Below, piece after piece: positions 37,472-48,270 of a stretch of 64,000 nucleotides of DNA. Under the pieces are notes generated by a model that saw nothing but the letters and a program-made list of their open reading frames with translations, was not told where the DNA came from and did no database searches. Positions within the stretch are counted from its first letter, which is position 1. Each line of letters begins with the position of its first letter. The position numbers and the translations under genes are program-made. Location: the NCBI GenBank assembly GCA_031772115.1, contig JAPDPK010000018.1, forward strand, positions 1,096,501-1,160,500. Direction: 5' to 3'. The stretch comes from Heritiera littoralis (Eukaryota > Streptophyta > Magnoliopsida > Malvales > Malvaceae).

Positions 37472-37537
37472 AAGCGTATAGAAAAGTAACAACTTGTAGA
37501 TGATATTGATTCTTAGATGTAGTTGCAACGTCAAGCT

Positions 37538-38095
37538 GTGATAACCGTAAATTTTCCATTTATTGGAAATAAATATTGGAGAAAATAAATTAGTGGAAAT
37601 AAATAAAATTGTGAGAACGGGATATTGGTGAAAGTCCCGAGAATTGAGAAAGGAACGGATAGTGGAAATCCGAGTGAAGGAAAATTAAATACGAAAAATA
37701 AGGTTGGAATTATGGAAAATAAAGAAGAGACAAAAATTTAATTTGGATAAATGGAAATCCAAATTAAATAAGAAAATAAGAAATAAAAGAGAAATACGTT
37801 TATATAATTTATATAAATGTATTTTTATACAAATACATATGTTATGAAATACTATATAGTATATTTTAATATACATTAGTATATATATGTATATATACTA
37901 TTTAGTAAATTTAAATAATACATATGTATATAAATATGATATTTTATGTATATATATATACATATATAAGAAATGTAAATATTAATTTACATTAAAGTTT
38001 AAGAAAATATATATAAAGGTTATTTAATTAAAAATATATAAATATACATATATATATATATACACACTACTAGATATATATTTTGTAATATACAA

Positions 38096-38126
<31 letters not shown>

Positions 38127-38140
38127 TAAATGTACTGTGC
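37538..38140 (+). repeat. Truncated 5' LTR, type C
   Basis: It is co-linear with the start of the 3' LTR at 38348 until the AT microsatellite near 38095-38120, where it breaks into internal sequence. The break in an (AT)n run suggests slippage or recombination there. Confidence 0.85.
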
Positions 38141-38347
38141 ATGGACTCTTATGTATCTCACTACGGGAGTATAGACATATATGATGAAAGACAGCATGTA
38201 GTGGTCTAAAATACTCTTGATGTTGAAAGTGTACTGGTAGTATTACTTGGAGGATGACCTAGATGTCAGAAGTCGTAAGTATACAGCATGTACCACCTTT
38301 GAACTTAAGTTAAATTCGGATGACCGAATTTCTTAAGGTGAGGAGAC
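38141..38347 (+). other. Internal 3' remnant with polypurine tract
   Basis: 'acctagatgtcag', 'gtaccacctttgaacttaagtt' and 'gaccgaatttcttaaggtgaggagac' match, in reverse, the sequence just outside the LTR at 54311-54420. The purine run AAGGTGAGGAGAC at 38335-38347 abuts the LTR start. Confidence 0.8.
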
Positions 38348-41300
38348 TGTGATAACCGTAAATTTCCCATTTATTGGAGATAAATATTGGAGAAAATAAA
38401 TTAGTGGAAATAAATAAAATTGTGAGAACGGGATATTGGTGAAAATCCCGAGAATTGAGAAAGGAACGGATGGTGGAAATCCGAGTGAAGGAAAATTAAA
38501 TACGAAAAATAAGGTTGGAATTATGGAAAATAAAGAAGAGAGGAAAATTTAATTTAGATAAATGGAAATCCAAATTAAATAAGAAAATAAGAAATAAAAG
38601 AGAAATACGTTTATATAATTTATAATTTATATAAATGTATTTTTATACAAATACATATGTATTGAAATACTACATAGTATATTTTCATATACATTAGTAT
38701 ATATATGTATATATTCTATTTAGTAAATTTAAATAATACATATGTATATAAATATGATATTTTATGTATATATATAGATATATATATATATATATATACA
38801 TATATAAGAAATGTAAATATTAATTTACATTAAAGTTTAAGAAAATATATATAAAGGTTATTTAATTAAAAATATATAAATATACATATATATACTACTA
38901 GATATATATTTTGTAATATACAATATATATTTTATATATAATATATATTGTACTGTATTATATATGAAATAATATATGTATAATATATAGTATATATTAT
39001 ATGTATAAAATATATTATATAGTATATAGTATATTATATACTAAATATGGAAATAAGACAAAATAAAACAAAAAGGGAAACAAAACAGAGGAAGGAATCG
39101 AGACAACCCCGACCCCTTCCTAGCCAAAGGCTGACGGCAGCGGAGCTGCCACAGCCGGCGAGGGAGAAAACAGAAGAGAGAATCGTCACCGGCCAGAGAG
39201 GAGGAGACGATCGGCGACGGAAAAGGAAGGAAACAGAATCGGAAACAGAGGCAAAACCCGGCGGAGTCGAAAAGAAAAAAGGAAAAAGGGATCTGGCGGT
39301 GCTGGCCAAATCGACCGTCGCCACTACCACCGAAGCTTCGCCGGAGGAATAGGAAGAGGTAAGAGGCTATCGGAGAGGCGGAGAACGGCAGAGGAGGAAG
39401 GGCGAAGAGGTGGAAGAGACCGAGGCAAAACCGAGTAGAATTTGGTTTCCAGAATCGTTCTCGGTGAATGAAATGATGGAAACGGAAGAGGTGAACACGG
39501 GTGCGACCTTCGAGAGGCAGTCGCCGACCCGAGACAGGTAAGGGAGACATGTGCCGCCTGTAAGGATATTCGGTCACATGTTTTAAATTATGCATTTAAA
39601 TTTTATAAGTGCAATTGACAATGATTGGTTGAAAATTGTGGTGATTTATCGGTTTGGAAATTGTGGTGAATTACCGGTTGAAAATTATAAAACTATATTT
39701 TTCGTGCAGGAGGCTAGCCAATCGGCAGCTAATATACTGTCGAAAATTTACTGAAAATTATAATAAGTGATTTGATTTCATGAGAAACGATTTTCAGTCA
39801 CGAAAATCTAGAAATCAAGTATTTTTCATAAAACATGAATATATGGAAGTTTAAATTTAAAATATTCATGTTTTTAAGAATGGTGAAAATGAAATCACCG
39901 AAAATTCACCCGGTAGGTAATATTTCATGTGAAACGAGATAGAAAATAAAAAGGACCGAAGTGAATATTTTATAAATATTTCTTAAATATTCACTTGATT
40001 TTATATAAAACCTTTATGGTTTTAATTATGAAAATAAGTAATTACATAAATTCCATAAAGGTTAAGAAATGATGGAAAACTATGATTTCGAGACTAGAGG
40101 TCTGTACACGTGTTTTAGTAGAAAACATGGAGACAGAATTATGGAAATTGGAAAATAAATATTTTTATTTTTCCATAAATTATGAAAATATTTGAATTGA
40201 ATTATGATGATTTTGAAAACCATGTTTTCGATAGAAAGCACAGAAAAGCGTGCGTATATATTTTACGGTGAAAAACACAGTTATGACCTTTTATATTTTA
40301 CAGTGATGATTTATAAACTGTTTTCACCATATGGAAAATAATGATTTATACCTTTATGAAATATGTCGAGAAATGTTATTTATTTTATTTATTTCATAAA
40401 GGTGATTATATTTACTTGTGAGCCTTATGGATACTTATGAAATATTTCGATTTACTGTGTTTAAAAATCCATAAAGGCTATGGTACGATTTTATACTGTT
40501 TTGAGACTTAGGCCCCGAGCTTCATGCATCATACCATACTGTTACTATCACGTGGCTGATTGACTAGCTAGTCATCAGCGTCTCGGATTGTCACTTAGCA
40601 AGTGTACATCGAGGACATATCATAGATCATGGCCATAGATCTCATTACTGTTACTGTGTCCCTTAGTGGACGATGATAGCATGATTTACTTGTAGGGTGC
40701 TGCCTAGTCTCACTTACTGCTTACTGCTCATGTCTACTGTTTATTGAAAGGATTTACGGAATCCTATTTACTGTACTATACTGTTTACTGTACTGTTTAC
40801 TGTTTACTGAACAAAGCCGTACCAAAACATTGTTTATTACTGAACTGTACTGGTTACTGAAATGGTAGCCACTAATTGCTATTTTACTGAAAAGAAAGCT
40901 ACCATTTACTGTTTACTGAATTGAAAGCTACCGTATACTGTTTATAAATTGGTAGCTATTGTTTACTGTTCTCTGACTAAACCGTATCGAAATACTATTT
41001 CACTGAATATTACTGTTTTACTAAGCTATAAGATACGGTTTTACTGAATTGTAAGGTACTGAATTAATAAATAGTATCGAAAACTACTGTTTACTGATCC
41101 AACGGTTTTGGATATTTATAAACCACTATATTGTCACGTGTTTTAACTGTACTGACGAGAACAGAAGTAAACCATTTTTTTACTACTGAACTGTCACGTG
41201 TTTTAAAATATACTGAAGTGAAGAGAAATAAATGGTTTACTTTACGAAAACGAATATTATATCGTTTTGAGAACAATTGATACAGTACTCTCTACAATTG

Positions 41301-41801
41301 CTTCTAGGTTCCGGAACAAGTCAGGTATTTTAAAATACCTGCCTTACTCTATTTGGATCCCTAGCCGACTGTAGTATCCTTCCTACATGTGAGGTTAGAG
41401 CCTCTGGGAAGATTTAAAGAAAGTGAAAAAAATTATTTTCAACATATAGATAGCTGAATATCAAGTGTGACATATAACTCTCTTACTGAGCCGTGATTTG
41501 CTCACCCCTTAATTTTAACATTTCAGATTTTTCGAGGACTAAGAGTCTGATATCTAAGGATTTTGGCTGTGCATTTAGGGACGATGTTACAACTTAACTT
41601 TCTACATGAGGTACGATCATTTATTTTCCATATTTAGACTTATCTACAGTACTACTTTCTTGTAAATTAAGATAGGGGATGTAAATGATAATTATTTTTT
41701 AAATGTAATAGTTTGATGAATATGAAAGTAAAGTATTGCAGACAGCCCAACCGGATAAGTTGTATGGAATAACGTGAAAAATGTGGTCACAGACCGTTAC
41801 A
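38348..41801 (+). repeat. Complete 3' LTR, type C (3,454 bp)
   Basis: Order inside: AT microsatellite region 38600-39050; GC-rich GA-skewed island 39060-39545; donor-like ACAG/GTAAGG at 39538; acceptor-like GTGCAG at 39709; stem AACCTTTATGG (40009) with CCATAAAGGTT (40053); GAGACTTAGGCCCC near 40503; CACGTG at 40549, 41135 and 41195; TACTGTTTACTGAA-type repeats 40700-41090; a perfect palindrome at 41322-41341; 'ttgctcacccctta' near 41498. Open frames of up to 184 aa in the island are low-complexity and appear on both strands, so they are not called. Confidence 0.9.
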
Positions 41802-41995
41802 TAAGCTCCATCTCCTAATGTCCTTTTTGATGTACTGATATAAAGTACATTATTTCCATGAATGATAGCTTCATATTTTTTGTTCAACCGTCCATTGACA
41901 TATTCTTCTGTCTGCTCCATAGCTATATTCTTGTATCCATCTAGGAAAGCTGAAATACCTCTATAATTAACACTAGAATTTAGTTTTTTTGGTAC
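41802..41995 (-). pseudogene. LSM6: LSM6-like pseudogene, 5'-truncated
   Basis: On the minus strand the frame reads KKLNSSVNYRGISAFLDGY then KNIAMEQTEEYVNGRLNKKY, NNVLYISTSKRTLGDGA, ending at GCT-TAA at the LTR boundary. This follows eukaryotic LSM6, a subunit of the Lsm1-7 and Lsm2-8 rings in mRNA decay and U6 snRNP, through Sm motif 1 (LNSSVNYRG...LDGY) and Sm motif 2 (HGNNVLYIS). LSM6 proteins normally end in ...DGA. Upstream of about 41990 a stop appears and the N-terminal ~20 residues are not recognisable; the full protein is about 90 aa. No intron is visible, which suggests a processed or captured copy. The 3' flank resumes beyond the gypsy insertion at 37537 downwards. Confidence 0.85.
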
Positions 41996-42322
41996 TGAAG
42001 GACATGTGTTTGTTCATTTATAATACATAAAGAATTATTCTTATGTTTATTTCATTTACAATTTATTTTTATTATTTTGTTAAATTTTACTTTTTTTCAA
42101 AAATTGTAATTTAATTTAATTTTTTAGTTATTGTTTTTCATATTTATTGGTTTGAAAATGTAGATAGAAAATGCATTTTCATAATTTTCATTTTCAAAAA
42201 CAAGTTTTCATTTTTGTGTACCAAACATATTTTCCAAAATTTAGAAAACAGAAAATGAAAACTTGTTTTCAGAAATGAAAATAAAAAATGAAAATAGAAA
42301 ATATTTTCATAAACTAAACAGA

Positions 42323-44156
42323 AAGAATTAAGGAATTAAAATTTTTAGGAATTAAGGAAATTAAAATTGAAGGAATATACTTATATACACACACAATAAC
42401 TAAATAAATATATTAGATGTCACTCCTTATATCTAAATTAATATTTATATCAAGAATAAGTATATATATTGGAATAATTATATACATGTACAAATAAATA
42501 TATATGTATATATACAATAAAGATCATACAATTGAAAAAAAATTGATAATAACAATAATAAATAATAATATATAAATATATACTATGAGGGTTATATGTA
42601 TAAATATATATATATACAAAAACTATATATAATATATAATTAATATATATTATATTTTTCCAAAAAATAAATAATAATATGTTTTTAAAAAAGGAAGCTT
42701 GTTGTGTTATGTGTACACATTGCAAACTGTTTAAAAAAAAAAAGATAAGAGAGAACCCGATTGGAGAGAAATTGACTAAGAGAGAGGTGATGCAACTGAC
42801 GACAAGAGAAAGGAGGAACGTGAGCCGTCGGTGTTAAAGCTCCTTGCTGTCGACGATGAAGAGAGAGAAATAAAAAAAGAAAAGAGAGAATAGTAGCAAA
42901 TTTGAAATGATAGGCTCGCTACTGGTTAAGGGAGGAAATCGGTAGAGGAGAGAAGAAGGTCGGTTGATAGAGAGAAGAGAAGTGTTGCCGGCGACGGAGG
43001 TGAGAGAGAAGAAAAGAAAGGAAGAGAAAAGGAGGAAGAAGACAGTTGCCCCACCTCTGTTGCCATGCTCTGTCGCATGCCGACGCCACTCTTGCTACCA
43101 CTGGTGTGAGATTCACACTTTGTACCATCTCTATTTACTGTTAATGAAGCTAGAAAAGTAAGATATTTCATAACTGCTTAAACGCCTTATGCTTTGTAGG
43201 TATAAAGGAGATTAGGATTGTGGGCTCCACTAGGACTTTTGCTATTTCGATGGTGATGAAACTTGACAATATCGATATTCGGAGTAAAATATTAAGATGG
43301 TAAGAATTCGCAGCTCAAAATTCATTTGTTTGTGCATGTTTTGGGAAGCATGCAACTATTTTGAAAATGACGATTAAGTACATAAACTGAGAAAATTTCT
43401 GTGAATAGCAGTCAAACTAATTTGACTTTTGACCAATTGACAGTCATAAATGAGCCCTCGTGTGAAGAAGTCTCATGTCATTTCAACCTATAGACGGAAT
43501 CACATGAAAATGCCAAAAACTATGCAATTGGATGTTTAGGGCTATTTTGGTAATTTCACCACTTGTCAAATCCCATCAAAAGTTTAATCAATGGTTAGAA
43601 TATGTTAGATAAATATATTTTATAAGTAAACAAAATATTTTGGAAGTTTAATTAAATATTTAAAAAGAAATTAAAAAGAGTGGGACATGTGTGGTATTAT
43701 TGAAATGTTATAAAGGCACTTTGGTAAATTGTCATAAAAATAATTTTAAATGGAAAAATTTGGTGTTTTCTTCCATATTGGCTGGTGTCAACCCTTTTCT
43801 ACCCTATGGGTGTCTACATGCAAGTGCACGTGGTCATATAAGTAATATAAGATTTGAGTCTCGAATTATCGTCCTACAAGGATTAGTTAGATGTATTTAG
43901 CTAAATACTAAAATTATCTCATCCTAGATTTATTCAAGCAAATGAGTGTTTTCTTGAAGTCAATTCACTACTAAATAGATATCAAAAAACAATTAACTAT
44001 TAAATAATTGAAATAAAAATCTATATTAAAAATGAAAAACTAAATGGCATAAAAATTAAATTATAAAAGAAAATAACATGAATTAATAAAATAAAATAGA
44101 AATATTTGACTTCTCTAAAATTAAAAATTTAACTAATTAAAATATAATACACTAAT
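42323..44156. other. Region without recognised genes (AT-rich, then GA-rich island)
   Basis: 42360-42720 is TA-rich. 42720-43130 is purine-rich with 'ttgccggcgacggagg', similar in character to the GC-rich islands of the type C LTRs, and probably continues the type D LTR interrupted at 36604. 43150-44156 has no recognisable feature apart from AT-rich repeats. Open frames here have no domains. Confidence 0.4.
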
Positions 44157-44166
44157 TTTTTTTTTT
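44157..44166 (-). other. Poly(A) tail of the LINE
   Basis: Ten T on the plus strand, directly after the 3' UTR of ORF2 (minus strand). It marks the 3' end of the LINE. Confidence 0.75.
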
Positions 44167-44171
44167 AATAA

Positions 44172-45060
44172 TCAACTCGGATTTCATTTATTCAACCAAA
44201 TGATTCTGTTCAACTATAATAATTTGTTCTACTACATCAGGATATTCCTCAATCCACACTTTTGGTTCACTGCATGTGAGTCCCAGCTTAGCTAAACTCT
44301 AGGAAGCCATGTTCCCTCCCCTTTTTGTGTGCAGAAGTGTGTAGGATCTAAAACTCCTCATAAGTAATTTAGCATCAGCAGTAATTGTTCCTAAGTATGA
44401 GCAGTCCATGCCATTCAACAACAACCTTCGAATAATCAGTAGGGAGTCCCCTTCTAGCTCTACATCCTGCAGCCCCAGATTAGATGCAAACTCAATAGCT
44501 TTTAATGTTGCCAGGGATTCAGCAATGAACGGGTCAGTACAATGTTGTGTTCTATTAGCAAGAGCACCCATCACCTCTCCTCTATCATTTCGAACGATAA
44601 CTCTAATGCCAGTTGTATTTATATCCTTGTTGATTGCTCCATCAAAGTTAACTTTGTATTGATCCTCTGGAGGCTTAATGCACTGAATATCATTCCTTTG
44701 TTGCACCATTCTTCCTTGTCCATTTGCTAAGTTAAATTCTACAACATAGGATTGGACAAATCGAGCTGTTGCTTTCGGCTCCCTCCTAATGCCTTCATGC
44801 GTTTCCTGATTTCTATCATTCCAAATGGCCCACATAATCAATGCATGTTGTTGAAATTGGCTTTTATCACAGCCTTGGACAAGTGAATAAAACCAATCAT
44901 TCCCGTCTTCTTCTTCTCTGTTGTCCCATGTGATATGCAGCTCTTTCCAAACATCCACCACGCAAGGACGGTAATGAAGTGCATGTTCTATAGTTTCTTC
45001 TTTGTTCAGATAGCGAGGGCAGGTGCCATCAGTCGCCACCTTCCGTTTTAGTAGGTTCAT
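44172..45060 (-). pseudogene. LINE ORF2, RNase H part
   Basis: The open frame 45060-44299 (253 aa) begins with the tail of the zinc-binding RVT-associated region (EETIEHALHYRPCVVDVWKE, HALIMWAIWNDRNQ). It continues into RNase H: VNFDGAINKDINTTGIRVIV with the first Asp, AESLATLKAIEFA with the Glu, and LEGDSLLIIRRLL with the next Asp. A TAG after NMAS interrupts the tail, but SLAKLGLTCSEPKVW follows in the same frame down to about 44170. RNase H would remove the RNA template. The acidic residues are kept although the element is dead. Confidence 0.85.
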
Positions 45061-45062
45061 CT

Positions 45063-46355
45063 TTACAGGTAATATATTCTCCCTTGTATGCCAAAGAAAG
45101 ACTTTGACTTTGTTTGGTACTTTGGCCGACCAGATTTTGTTCCATATAGAGCTGAGCTACTTCCTCTCATTGAACCTTCTTCAGTCTCCCGAAGGTGATG
45201 GTAGCTGCTTCTAGCTGAGTACACCCCATGTCCAGAAAAATGCCATACTAGTATATCGGGTTCCTCATTTCTACTAATTGGAATGGAGAGAATTCCTTCT
45301 GCTTCTTCCCTAAAAAACAAGCTATTCACTTTTCCATAATTCCAGCACCTTGTTGTTTCATCAATTAACTCAAAAACATAGCTCTGCTCATCGTGTTCTC
45401 CTTTTTCTAATTGTATGGACAAGGAAGGATTAAAAGGTATCCATTTGTCTTTCCATATCTGAACATTTTCTCCATTGCCAATCCTCCATTGTATCCCACC
45501 TTTAAGAACTTTTCTAGAAAGCCATATGCTCTGCCAAATGTGAGATGGTTGCCGTCCAAGTTCTGCATCAAGAAAAGAACTTCTGGGAAAATATCTAGCC
45601 TTCATGACTGAATAAGCTAAACTCGTGGTGTTTTTTATAAGTCTCCAGCCTTGTTTTGCCAAAATTGCTTGGTTGAAGTGCCACATCTACTTGAAACCCA
45701 GACCTCCATTCTTCTTCGCCTTGCACATTGTATCCCAATTTAGCCAATGGATACCTCCGCTATCTTTGTTTAGCTTCCACCAGTAGCTACTGATTATCCC
45801 ATCAATCTCTGAACATAATGTCTTCGAAAGTAGGAAACAGCCCGTGGCATATGTAGGTATAGCTTGGATAATGGCCTTCAACAAAATTTCTTTTCCACCC
45901 AATGACAGTAACCGAGTACTCCACATGTTCATTTTGGCATTAATTCTATCCTTTAGTTCACGAAAAGTTCTATGCCTACTCTTACCCACTAAAGTAGGCA
46001 AACCAAGATATTTCTCCGAATTAATAGTATCTTGGATGCCAAAAATATTTATGATCTCCTCTCTCTGCCTTGCTTCAACATTGCTACCAAAAACAAGTGC
46101 TGACTTGTCAAAGTTAACCATTTGGCCTAAGCCTCCCTCATACTTCTTTAGCACGTGCTTCACCTTTTCGTTTTCATCTTTATTTGCAGTAGAAAACAAG
46201 AGACTATCATCTGCAAAGAAAAGGTGAGTGACTTTAGGCCCTCTTCAGTTAGCTTGAGCACCACTAATTAATCCCTCATGTTTGAGTTTGCTAAGCATTG
46301 CCGAGAGACCTTCAGTACAAATCAAAAACAAATACGAAGATAAAGGATCCCCTTG
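45063..46355 (-). pseudogene. LINE ORF2, end of RT, connector and zf-RVT region
   Basis: The reading 46240-46199 gives THLFFADDSLLF, the RT catalytic motif with its two Asp. The frame 46199-45687 continues through VNFDKSALVFGSN, SEKYLGLPTLVGKSRHRTF and KAIIQAIPTYATGCFLL, and ends KAKKNGGLGFK before a stop. The frame 45686-45063 resumes MWHFNQAILAKQGWRLI and SHIWQSIWLSRKVLKGG. These are the typical plant LINE connector words. The stop between GLGFK and MWHF breaks one original frame. Confidence 0.85.
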
Positions 46356-47000
46356 TCAGAGTCCTCTCTCGGGTGAGAATTGAGCAGATACATTACCATT
46401 AAGCACTATAGAATATGACACAAAAGATACACACTTCATGATTATTTTTGTCCACTCAGAATGAAATCTTAATTTACCCATCATTTTCTCAAGAAAAATC
46501 CATTCAACCTTATCATATGCCTTACTCATATCTAACTTCAAAGCAAAAGAGCCCCTCTTCCCTACCTTTTTCTTTTTTAAAGAGTGCAACATTTCATAGG
46601 CAACTAAAACATTGTCAGTGATTAGCCTCCCCAGAACAAATGCACTTTGTGACTTGTTGATACATACAGGCAGGATTGGTTTAAGTCTATTGACCAAGAC
46701 TTTTGCTATTATCTTATAAAAGACATTACATAAATTGATTGATCAAAATTGACTAACTTTTTTTGGATACTTGACTTTTGGGATGAGGACAATGTGTGTA
46801 TTATTAATGTCATCAACAGACTTATTTCTATTCAAGAAATCAAGACAAAAGGTGATCACTTCCTTACTTACAATGTGCTAGTACCTTTGGTAGAAGATTG
46901 CAGGCAAGCCATCAGGTCATGGCGCTTTGGTGGGGTGCATTTGTTTTAAGGCTGTTGTTATCTCCTCTGCTTTGAATTGTGATAGGAGTTGATCGTTCAT
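46356..47000 (-). pseudogene. LINE ORF2, N-terminal and finger/palm part of RT
   Basis: The frame 46697-46356 reads VNRLKPILPVCINKSQSAFV, GRLITDNVLVAYEMLHSL and FALKLDMSKAYDKVEW, with the first catalytic Asp in LDMSKAYD. It ends SPERGL, then TGA, then QGDPLSSYLF, where the family has an Arg codon. Upstream, to about 47000, shifted frames still read PDGLPAIFYQ and NNTHIVLIPK. So the RT is complete in layout but broken. Confidence 0.85.
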
Positions 47001-47249
47001 CTCAGTTGTTATACATAGTTTTACAGCCTCAAGGATTTCATCAAAGCAATCGGGATGGGTGGATTGGAACAGGTTTTGGAAATACTCCATGGCAATTCTT
47101 TATTTATCCTCCTCAATATCATACCGTCTTCCATCATTATCCTCAAGTTCTCTAATCAAGTTCTTCCTACTCCTATATAAGGCCTGTCCATGGAAAAAAT
47201 TGGTATTCTTGTTTCCATATTTCATCCAGTTAACTCGGGACCTTTGCAA

Positions 47250-48270
47250 CTAGAAAATTTCCTCATTTTCGAGCAATATGTTCGTTTCCTCCTTTAATTG
47301 CCTTTGGCGTTCTAGACCAACATCGTCAGTAGCCCAATTTTTCATGTTGGCCAGCTCTGCTCGACTTTCCTCTATTTTCTTTTTATGTGCATAAAAGTGC
47401 GACACGTGCCAACCTTGAAGTTCTTTTCCCACTTCCTCTAATCGTTTATTAATTGGTTTATCTCCGTTGCCTAACCATGTATTACGTACAATATCTTCAT
47501 AGCCTTCCTCCTGTGCCCACATTGCCTCAAAGTGAAACCGCCTCTTGCATCTCTTCCTTCTATCATTCTTCTTGCCTTATGTATTACTCAAGATAGGAGC
47601 ATGATCTGAGACAGGGTCGATCAAATGGTAAACTTGATACATATCAAACTTTTGTTTCTACTCATAGTTTGCTACAAAATGGTCCAAGCGTTCTCTGACA
47701 TTGATTGCCTCCGTGTGTCCCCTTTCCCAAGTAAACCAGTCCCCTATGTACCCCAAGTCTTCGAGGCTACAGTTCTTCAATGCTGTCCAAAAAGAGGTCA
47801 TCTAACTTTCCCTGTGCAAGCCTCTTCCAGACTTCTCGTGGTTCCATAGAATCTCATTAAAATCCCCCATACATAATTATGGATCATTACTTTGTTATGC
47901 AAGCTCCTTGAGCATTCTCCATGTATTCTCCCTCCTGTTTGAGTTTGGCTCCCCATACACTCTTGTAAGTCTCAACGAGTTCCCATTTTCATTTTTGGTC
48001 ACTGTCATATCAAAATGGTTCTTTGAATAGCTATTAAGGTTAAGTTCGTAGCCATCCTTCCATGGTAAAGCAAGTCCTCCACTGTTCCCATCAGAGCTGA
48101 CTTCTATACATGCAGTCATACCACAAACTCTCTTTATTCTGTCCAGCTTAGAGTCATGTAATCTAGTCTCACATAGAAAAATTATATAGGGACCTTTTTT
48201 TTTATAAGCTCCTTAAGAGCTCGAACTGCTCATGGGTTCCCAAGCCCATAGCAGCTCCATGATAAGCATC
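47250..48270 (-). pseudogene. LINE ORF2, APE-type endonuclease and linker
   Basis: From about 48265 the minus strand reads CYGLGNP, TGA, AVRALKELIKKKGPYIIFLC then ETRLHDSKLDRIKRVCGM, which is the endonuclease N-terminus with its catalytic Glu in ETR. The frame 48119-47895 (IEVSSDGNSGGLALPWKDG) continues it. LCMGDFNEIL near 47875 and IDPVSDHAPI near 47600 are the later active-site motifs. The frame 47522-47250 (WHVSHFYAHKKKIEES) is the linker to RT. Frameshifts separate the pieces. The enzyme would nick target DNA for target-primed reverse transcription. Confidence 0.85.

Larger units (their letters stand above)
37538..41801 (+). mobile_element. Internally deleted Ty3/gypsy element, type C, inserted at an LSM6-like stop codon
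   Basis: The element starts TGTGATAACCG at 37538 and ends ACCGTTACA at 41801. Flanking pentamers are CAAGC (37533-37537) and TAAGC (41802-41806), a 4/5 target duplication. Inside are a truncated 5' LTR (37538 to about 38140), a short internal 3' remnant up to 38347, and a full 3' LTR. Everything from the PBS to integrase is missing. In the first ~260 bases the two LTR starts differ at roughly seven positions by eye, so the copy is not very old. Confidence 0.85.
36605..42322. mobile_element. Terminal-inverted-repeat element enclosing an LSM6-like pseudogene
   Basis: The left end (TGCGTTTAGTTCATGAAAAC, from 36605) and the right end read inward (TCTGTTTAGTTTATGAAAAT, from about 42322) match. 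The similarity continues imperfectly for about 130 bp, sharing GGAAAATATGTTTGGT and words such as 'gttttggaaaatgaaaat'. I could not identify a target duplication, so the superfamily is open: MULE-, hAT- or Harbinger-like are possible. No transposase is visible. The interior held an LSM6-like gene fragment, later split by a gypsy insertion (37538-41801). Without that insertion the element would be about 1.45 kb. The gene-fragment content resembles Pack-type elements. Confidence 0.6.

Noticed and set aside
37244..37559. Frames next to the LSM6 remnant that include YIYIYI runs
   Set aside because: They lie beyond the LSM6 stop codon and across a (TA)14 run, so they are most likely 3' flank and not coding.
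39041..39595. 184-aa and overlapping frames in the GC-rich island (both strands)
   Set aside because: Low-complexity composition, open on both strands, and located inside an LTR with diverging homologous frames in sister copies. No domain.
42450..42725. 91-aa Tyr/Ile-rich minus-strand frame
   Set aside because: Translation of TA-rich simple sequence.
44408..44662. Plus-strand frames over the LINE RNase H and RT
   Set aside because: Shadows of well-recognised minus-strand LINE domains.
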